A DNA stretch of 64,000 bases, from assembly GCA_030762935.1 (NCBI GenBank), contig CM060896.1, forward strand, positions 10,616,001 through 10,680,000. Reading direction: 5' to 3'. Position 1 is the first letter of the stretch. Each line of letters opens with the position of its first letter. Positions 57,962 to 64,000 of the stretch are shown piece by piece. The notes below the pieces were generated by a model. The model was not told where the DNA came from. It made no database searches and saw nothing but the letters and a program-made list of their open reading frames with translations. A program made the translations under genes and the position numbers. The DNA comes from Hymenopus coronatus. Its lineage: Eukaryota; Arthropoda; Insecta; Mantodea; Hymenopodidae.

Positions 57962-58097
57962 CATTGCGGAGGAAACAGAAAGAAGAAGCGGAAGAAAATG
58001 AAGCTAATACATCAAAGGTGATATCTTACACGGATGAGGATAATGGTGGAGAAGTAGAACAGGAAATAGCAGAAAAAAAGAAGAAGAAACATGACAG
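57962..58097 (+). CDS. DHX38: DHX38/PRP16-like spliceosomal RNA helicase, exon 2
   Basis: 136 bp. Completing the Ala codon from exon 1, it encodes ALRRKQKEEAEENEANTSKV, ISYTDEDNGGEVEQEI and AEKKKKKHDR (last codon split). The preceding acceptor is a T-rich tract ending TTTTTTTTTCAG; the following donor is AG|GTACAG. In animal DHX38 the SLLGLDxLA signature is followed by a basic/acidic low-complexity region starting with an L-R/K-R-R-E-rich stretch, which this matches in position and composition. The frame then hits a stop in the intron (58,104), consistent with a real exon boundary. Exon 3 is not identified in the remaining 5.9 kb. Confidence 0.85.
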
Positions 58098-58112
58098 GTA
58101 CAGCTAAATAAT

Positions 58113-58290
58113 TTTTATTTTCTGTACACTTACTGTATTCCACCCATAAAATTTAATACCAAGATTTCACCAGAAATATATGTTTTGAGGTCCTCTGAGT
58201 CCAAAAAAAGTGTGTCTGTGGACAGCATAGTTTAAAAACTAAACGTTAAATACCAAACTTGATATTTAAGTTTAGCTTCCAAGAATGCGA
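58113..58290 (+). repeat. PalR fragment (palindrome end)
   Basis: Starts 15 bp downstream of the exon 2 donor: TTTTATTTTCTGTACACTTA, then CACCAGAAATATATG and GTGTGTCTGTGGACAGCATA. Truncated at AGAATGCGAAG. Palindrome half missing. Confidence 0.75.
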
Positions 58291-58689
58291 AGCATATATT
58301 AATACATTATGAACTGAATAAAACTTTAAATAAACATTGTAACTGAATTAATTGAAAGCACAATTGTGGAACTGACAGTTATTAAAAGTGAAGGTTGGCT
58401 ATCAACTTGTTACAGTAACAAACGTCAGGTGCGACAAGATTTCAAAGAAATGAACATCAGCTGTGATAAGATGTTTCAACAATATCGCTCCAGTCAGATG
58501 ACCGCGATTGGTTCAAATTGCCTAATCTCGGTCACTACATTGGTGCTTTATAGTTGAGCTAAATTGTAATCATAAAATTGTTATATTTGGGTTATTTTTA
58601 AATCATATTTTGGCAAGAAGTAAGTATTGGAGTCTTCTTGTTTTAATTTCCCATGGTATTCACCTACTTCACCTGAAATGTTTGAGTTG
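58291..58689. other. Unassigned intronic sequence
   Basis: Contains a 63-codon open frame (58,366-58,557) with no recognised domain and no flanking splice sites I would trust. Confidence 0.4.
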
Positions 58690-58785
58690 TCCTCTATGGT
58701 CTAGGGGTAACATTCTAAACTCTGGTTCCCAAGGGTAATGGATTTTTTCAGGCATAAAAATTCTTAGAAGGGAAGTAAAACCATT
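58690..58785 (+). repeat. tRNA-derived SINE (type A), head and partial body
   Basis: GTCCTCTATGGTCTAGGGGT head, CTCTGGTTCCCAAGGGTAAT in place of the usual B-box region, then AAATTCTTAGAAGGGAAGTA. Truncated. It faces another copy in inverted orientation. Confidence 0.65.
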
Positions 58786-58804
58786 GGTACCATGTTATAA
58801 TGGA

Positions 58805-59035
58805 AATGTAGTTTTATTTTTGCACACTGTTTAACTGCTGTGGTTCACAGCGTCCCATTCTATATTGGACATGAAAGATGCTCAGAGACCTCTTGATCAG
58901 GCTTGGTGTTTTTTTTGTATCGTAAATCTACATCCCTTCTGAAGGAAGCCATGCTAAGGATTTTCATGCTCAAAAAGTTTTTCGTCCTCTGCTGGGTTTT
59001 AATCCGTGACCTTGGGTATATAAAGCTAGAATATT
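58805..59035 (-). repeat. tRNA-derived SINE (type A)
   Basis: Tail at the left (TTTAACTGCTGTGGTTCACA), body with CCCTTCTGAAGGAAGCCATG and GCTGGGTTTTAATCCGTGAC (decayed B box). Head end truncated at the junction with the next PalR copy. Confidence 0.75.
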
Positions 59036-59832
59036 TAGAGAAGGTATTGTAATCCACCCAAAATTTTGATACCGAGATTTCACTGGAAATACCTTTGAAT
59101 CCAAAAAAAGCATTTTTAGAAAAATGTCCGTGTGCATATCTGCCTGTGTGTATGTGTCTGTGGGCATCATAGCTGAAAAACGAAAAGACCGTTAAATACC
59201 AAACTTGGTATATAAGTTTGGTATCTTCCAAGGATGTGTCACAAAGATTTTCAAGAAAATCCCTCACCCCAAACTACCCTTTACATGGAACTTTTTTCGA
59301 ACATTTTTATTTTCTAAAAAATGGCTCTTAACGATTTTGTTTAAATTTTTTTATTAAAGATATTTACCTGGCAAATAAAATGTATATCTTTAATTTTCTG
59401 GGAATAGCCTTTGAAGACTACTTTATTCTGGGTGTATTTTAAGGAATTTTGCATAACTGGTAAACTGTAAGAGATGAACAAAAACTTAGCGCACAAAAAA
59501 TGTAGAGCACATTAAAACACACAATTTTTTCGTGGAGTTGATAGTTTTTGAGGTATTCCTTGTTTTTGGTTTCAGCTTTGCAAAACATAATTTTCTCATA
59601 CAAGAATTGATTAACTCTTGTCCACACTAACAAAGCAACCATCTTTTGACTATCACTTTAACCTATGGTACTCCCTTATTTCGCTTCTACTTACAAGGAA
59701 GCAAGTAATAAGACTATTTCTGTTAATTTTTTCTCAATTAGCATGAAGTAGATATAAGCATAAGCTTTTTAACAAGAATTTGTTGCATAGAGGTAGAGAA
59801 AGTCATGTGAATGGAACACATCAGATTTCTTT
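59036..59832 (+). repeat. PalR copy lacking its palindrome
   Basis: Starts within the half palindrome (TTTAGAGAAGGTATTGTAAT) fused to the SINE and runs to ACACATCAGATTTCTTTT. Confidence 0.8.
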
Positions 59833-60061
59833 TATAGTGTTAAACGACCAGTTTTACTACCATGGCACCACAGGCGATGACACTGGTGATACTTGGAATG
59901 AAGATGGAGCACCGGTGGAATGCAATAGTGAGGGAAACTGGAAAAAACCTGCCCCTGCACCACTTTGTCCACCTCAAATCTCACATGGGTTGCTGGGATC
60001 GAACATAGGCTGTTTAGGTGAGAGGCAAATTGTCTAACCACTTGGGCACGGTGCGGCCCCG
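59833..60061 (-). repeat. tRNA-derived SINE (type B)
   Basis: Second member of the family at 5,360-5,575: GTGTTAAACGACC tail, GATGACACTGGTGATACTTG body and a head with A-box-like TGCCCAAGTGG. Inserted in the T-run at the end of a PalR copy. Confidence 0.75.
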
Positions 60062-60082
60062 ACGCTAGACCATGGAGGGCTA

Positions 60083-60222
60083 TTCTCCCCCTGTTGTAGA
60101 TTTATGACATGTAAAAGAACCTCAAACTTGATAAAGAAGCCTCTAATCAAAATTAAGTAGGCCTTCATGCCCAGTATAGAATGGGATACTGAGAACCGCA
60201 GCAGTTAAAGGGCATCCATAAA
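60083..60222 (+). repeat. tRNA-derived SINE (type A), body and tail only
   Basis: GATTTATGACATGTAAAAGA, AAATTAAGTAGGCCTTCATG, TACTGAGAACCGCAGCAGTT, then a CCATAAATAAC tail. Head missing. Confidence 0.7.
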
Positions 60223-60475
60223 TAACTCAATTTTCAACTTGGGTAACAGAGCTAGATTACCAAAAATGCAATTGGCAATTCAATAAAATTTCAAAATAGA
60301 TGGTATTGCTACGGAAAATTGGTGTTAACATGGTGTAATGTCATTTGTTATACGTCGCTAAAACAAGTTTGTACCGAGTCATAGGTTAGTTTGGATTCAG
60401 CAAACATTTCAATTAGTCGTTCAATGTGCTTTCCCTAAAATGGAAAAAAGTCTAATGTCGTTTAGTGTTTAAACT

Positions 60476-61358
60476 TTTTACTTTCTCTATAAGTACATGT
60501 ACATAGTGAATAGAGAGGGTAATTGCACTCCACCCAAAATAGAGAAGGTAATTGCACTCCACCAGAAAATTTGATACCAGGATTTCACCAGAAATATGTG
60601 TTTTAGGGTCCCCTGTATCCAAAAAAAGCATTTTCAGAGAAAGGTCCGTGTGTCTGTGAACACAATAACTCAAAAACGAAAAGTAGGTAAAATACCAAAC
60701 TTGGTATTTAAGTTCAGTATCATCCAGGGATGCAACACAAAGATTTTGAGAAAATCTCCCCACCCCAAACTACCCTTTACATGAAACTTTTTTCAAAAAT
60801 TTTGCTTTCTCAAAATTGGCTTTAACGATTTTGATTAAAATATTGTAAATTAAAGATATTTACCAGACAAATAAAATGTATATCTTGAAATTTCTGGGAA
60901 TAGCCTCTGAAGACTACTTTATTTTGGATGAATTTTACGGAATTTTGCATAACTGTTAAACCATAAGAGATGGACAAAAACTTACCACACAAAAAATGTA
61001 GAGCATTGTAAAACACACCATTTATGTTATGTGCATTTTTTTCATGGAGTTGATCGTTTTTGAGATATTTCTTGTTTTTTGTTTCAGGTTTAAAAAACTT
61101 ATACTTTTCTCATATAGGACTTAGTCAACTCCTGTCCATACAAAGGAACTTCAGTCACATAGCAACCAGCTTTTGACTGTCACTTTAACCTATGGTACTC
61201 CCTTATTTCGCTTCTACTTACAAGGAAGCAAGTAATAAAGACTGTTTCTGCTAAATATTTTTGGTTAGCATTAAGTAAATAGAACAATAAGCTTTTTAAC
61301 AGTAATTTGTTGCATAGATGTAGAGAAAGTCATGGGAATGGAACACATAAGATTTTTT
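60476..61358 (+). repeat. PalR repeat copy, near-complete
   Basis: Shortened palindrome (60,483-60,516) followed by a small tandem duplication of about 30 bp (60,508-60,563, containing AGAGAAGGTAATTGCACTCC). Variable site minimal. Ends ACACATAAGATTTTTT. Confidence 0.85.
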
Positions 61359-61377
61359 ACTTTTGGATGGGAAAACT

Positions 61378-61752
61378 TATGAGATAAAAGCAAAATTGGA
61401 TGCAGTTTATGGGTACCTTTTGCTATTTATGACAACAGTTAGATATTGGTTCATTGACTTTAAATGTGGTCAAACATCAGTTTTTGATGAGCATCCAAGA
61501 TTTTGGCAGATGTAGCTACCAAGGATATTGTTGAATACGTCCAGGATAAAATTCTCGCCGATTGTCAAATGAAAGTTCATGAAGTGGCAGATGCCATAGG
61601 TGTGTTTGGAAATTTCAATTCATATTTCCTACGATAAGTTGGATTTGAAAAAGTTGTTGGCCAGATGATTGCCACAATTGCTTACAGTGGACAATAAGGG
61701 ATGTGGTTTGCATCTTCAAATTAATGTTTTGGAGCTGTTTAAGGAAATGTAT
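61378..61752 (+). pseudogene. mariner transposase N-terminal fragment
   Basis: EIKAKLDAVYG (61,383), TVRYWFIDFKCGQTSVFDEH (61,437-61,495), ADVATKDIVEYVQDKILADC then QMKVHEVADAIGV (61,507-61,605), GFEKVVGQMIATIA (61,640) and VDNKGCGLHLQINVLELFK (61,687-61,745). This is the mariner DNA-binding region order up to just before the catalytic domain. Truncated on the right. Confidence 0.75.
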
Positions 61753-62213
61753 GCCTGAATGTTTGAAATTTCAAACTAATAATGTTAGCTGTTTGAAATT
61801 CATACCACAGATGTAATATAATGCAAATAAGTTACACTGCAAATTTCATGTATATTGCTGTAATGATTTGGAAGTTAAGGTGAAATTTGTTTATGTTTTT
61901 GTCACATCACTAAAAAGTCCCTTGTAACAAATATTTTAAAATTTTGGTCTAATATTTTAACCCTAAGTTCACAATAGGACTTAATTTTTTTAATTGTTCT
62001 AGATTTCTCTGTATCCTCTTAAAATTTGCAACATTTAAAGTTATAAACCTTATTTTTGTCATAAAAATATAATTTTTGTGTTTGAAAATTGAAAACATAT
62101 GCTTAAATACATCTGACAGTGAAACCTAGCGCAATTTTTATTGATTGTACCTCTGTGAACATGTACAGCAAATGTTATTTGTGTAACAGAAGAACTGCTT
62201 CACAAGGAACATT
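61753..62213. other. Unassigned AT-rich sequence
   Basis: No recognised feature. Confidence 0.4.
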
Positions 62214-62500
62214 TTACAGGAAGGAAAATGCTGAGAATATCAATAGCGAGAAAGCAAGGAAAGATTTGAATGCATGACTCATTTTAAAATTTACCAGGTT
62301 GATAGTTGGACCCTCAGCTTTCCTTTTCCTCTCCTCTGCTGCTGCCTTTTCTTCTCCACAACTTTGTGTTTTACTTTGCATGATGCAAATAAGATCTTGT
62401 TGAGCTAAAGTTTTTTCTTGCAGTGTCCAGTCCAATTTCACCTCTAGTGCTTTGCTGTAGCTTCAGTTAAGGCATTTAAGAATGATGCCAGGTGGCCAAT
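62214..62500 (-). pseudogene. Possible SANT/Myb-like transposon ORF remnant
   Basis: The minus strand encodes GIIGHLASFLNALTEATAK and, after a one-base shift, LEVKLDWTLQEKTLAQQDLI then EEKAAAEERKRKAEGP. A hydrophobic stretch followed by a charged coiled coil resembles the C-terminal half of Harbinger-type ORF2 or SANT-like proteins common in insects. No DNA-binding domain is visible. The resemblance is weak; a host exon cannot be excluded (GTAAAT follows LV on the minus strand). Confidence 0.25.
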
Positions 62501-62639
62501 TATACCGTTTTTATATTCAGGAATGTTTAAATTATTTTATGGAATTCATATAAATAAAAGGCAGTTTTTTGTGATTTTCATGAAATTTCAATTATACACA
62601 CCCTTAAGTGTAATCCAAAGGACCTTTTGGTCCAGTTGT

Positions 62640-63257
62640 CACCGTCATCATTATGCTCCAGAAACCAAACAACAGTCAAAACAAATGGCTATATCTGACT
62701 CTAAAGCAGCTATTATATCCATAACATCTGATGTAACACCTAATAACTTAAATATTGCAGAATGCCACAAAATAATAAAACAACTAATGAATTTAAATAA
62801 AAGATTAATACTTCAATGGATACCAGCACATTGCGGAATACAGGGTAATGAAACAGCTGACTTTCTAGCCAAGAAAGGTAGTAAAATTACATAAAATTCA
62901 TCTGATCCAATAAGTTATCACTCTATCAAAAGAATCATTATATCAACATATAATAGCAAAATTAAAGAAGATAATGTATTAAAAACAAAAGAAAAATTTA
63001 TGTAATAACACGACCAGAATCACTACATTACCAAGAAAATCCTCTGTAGCAACTTTTAGACTCCATGACTGTCTCAATAAACATTTATTCAGGATTGGTA
63101 TAGTGAGATCTCCTCTGTGTCCTTTCTGTACACTTAAAGAAGATATGGATGGAAACCATCTATTGTGCTGCCCACCTTTAGTCAACATGATAATATAACA
63201 TCAAAGTACTGGAATGCAAGAGAGCAAATGGCTTCACTGCCAACTGCTCAACATTAG
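62640..63257 (+). pseudogene. Non-LTR retrotransposon RNase H and C-terminal remnant
   Basis: The open part reads MAISDSKAAIISI (catalytic Asp in SDSKAA), ECHKIIKQLMNLNKRLILQW then IPAHCGIQGNETADFLAKKG (to 62,880; last Asp in TADFLA), the RNase H signature of Jockey-group LINEs. Further on, in other frames, are ATFRLHDCLNKHLFRIGI (63,048), SPLCPFCTLKEDMDGNHLLC (63,108-63,170; a CCHC-type finger) and a terminal KYWNAREQMASLPTAQH before the stop at about 63,257. Stops lie between the blocks. 5' truncated; no reverse transcriptase seen. Confidence 0.85.
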
Positions 63258-63271
63258 ATACCAACCAACCA

Positions 63272-63560
63272 ATCACAAATGGTTTCTTCCAGTGAACTGT
63301 TCCAAAGAAGGTAAAGATGGTCCCATCAGCCGGAATAGTGATGGCCACGATTTTTGGGCTGTGGTGGGGTTGATACTAATGCAAGTGTTTGCTCGATATG
63401 ACGAGAAGTTGGAGACAGCCTCATTTGGCAAAGAAGAAAGTGCTGTTTCATCATGAAAATGTACCAGCACATTCATCCAGAGTTGTTGCTGGCACTCCAA
63501 ACTGCATGAGTATTCATTTGAGTCATTTGTAACCATTTCCATCACTTAAATGGTTTAATT
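63272..63560 (+). pseudogene. mariner transposase catalytic fragment
   Basis: SSSELFQRR, MVPSAGIVMATIF (about 63,318-63,356), LMQVFARYDEKLE and VLFHHENVPAHSSRVVAG (about 63,440-63,493), where the second catalytic Asp (normally HHDN) is Glu. It directly follows the LINE end and contains only the middle of the transposase. The lineage may be that of the fragment at 61,378. Confidence 0.6.
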
Positions 63561-64000
63561 ACTTGGGACATGCTTTGAAAATACTCTTGCTTCCATTATC
63601 AACTTTTCGACTGCTGGTGCCATGGTGATCAGATGTTATAGTAAATGGGCCTGCTTTGGTACTGGATTTAGGAAGTTCTGGACAAGGATGTCTCCAGTTG
63701 GGATTTAAAAATTTATCAGATGGTTTCTGTTCTTCCAGATGCGGATATTCTCCCAGATTTTCAATTCATAACTGTTTCTTGTACCTATTAATAAATATGG
63801 AATATTCTCTATATTGTGATGTTCTCTCAAAAAATGCCATGCTGCTATTGATTTACTTTTCTGTTTTAATTTTATGCTCCTAAGATGATCCTTGTTCCTA
63901 GCTGCGAAGTTTATTTTTGTTTACCCTATGTAACATTTTTCGCAATCTGAATAGTTTATCCTGCATATTCTCTATTGGAATTTAATCTTTTGACTTTTGA
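63561..64000. other. Unassigned AT-rich sequence to window end
   Basis: A 75-codon open frame at 63,656-63,883 is not recognised. No DHX38 exon is identified. Confidence 0.4.

Noticed and set aside
58366..58557. Candidate DHX38 exon 3
   Set aside because: The 63-codon frame does not resemble the family N-terminal region and has no acceptor in the correct phase.

Overview
This is an animal nuclear genome window, most likely from an arthropod and probably an insect. It is AT-rich, contains spliced eukaryotic coding sequence and a eukaryotic tRNA gene, and is dominated by transposable elements typical of insects: mariner/Tc1, Helitron, Jockey-like LINE, Gypsy and tRNA-derived SINEs. The species cannot be fixed from the sequence alone.

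Only two conventional host genes are supported. One is a tRNA-Pro(UGG) gene on the minus strand at 46,933-47,004. The other is the 5' end of a DHX38/PRP16-like spliceosomal helicase gene on the plus strand: exon 1 at 47,770-47,923 and exon 2 at 57,962-58,097, separated by a 10.04 kb intron. The two exons join in frame (phase 1) and match the conserved N-terminal region of the family. The RNA helicase core must lie beyond the right edge.

Much of the rest is one interspersed repeat, here called PalR: about 0.85-0.9 kb, roughly 20 near-complete copies and at least a dozen fragments in both orientations. One end carries a near-perfect 34-nt palindrome. Both ends carry the inverted motif ACTTTCTCTAC. 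A (GT)n microsatellite sits at a fixed internal position, and copies repeatedly abut head to tail. This architecture resembles Helentron-associated non-autonomous elements, but that is an inference. PalR copies are hosts for nested insertions: SINEs, a Tc1-like transposon and a decayed Helitron.

Layout: 0-9 kb, SINE, Jockey-like LINE remnant and PalR copies; 10.2-12.2 kb, 126-bp satellite; 12.5-15.75 kb, PalR-derived fold-back structure split by a Helitron (helicase remnants, CTAG 3' end) and a SINE; 15.8-20.6 kb, PalR arrays; 21.15-22.3 kb, irritans-like mariner pseudogene with TIRs; 22.5-24.7 kb, PalR; 25.1-26.6 kb, a SINE whose 93-bp body segment is amplified about 14-fold; 26.6-28.3 kb, PalR and SINEs; 28.3-30.06 kb, 50-bp minisatellite; 30-33.3 kb, unassigned; 33.4-37.7 kb, PalR; 39.4-44.6 kb, broken Gypsy retrotransposon; 44.84-46.11 kb, mariner/Tc1-like pseudogene; 46.1-58.1 kb, tRNA-Pro and DHX38 exons 1-2 with an intron full of PalR, DDE transposons and minisatellites; 58.1-64 kb, intron 2 or downstream sequence with PalR, SINEs, mariner fragments and a LINE RNase H remnant.

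All transposon coding regions seen are disrupted. The window looks like a graveyard of nested insertions around one conserved gene rather than an operon-like functional system.
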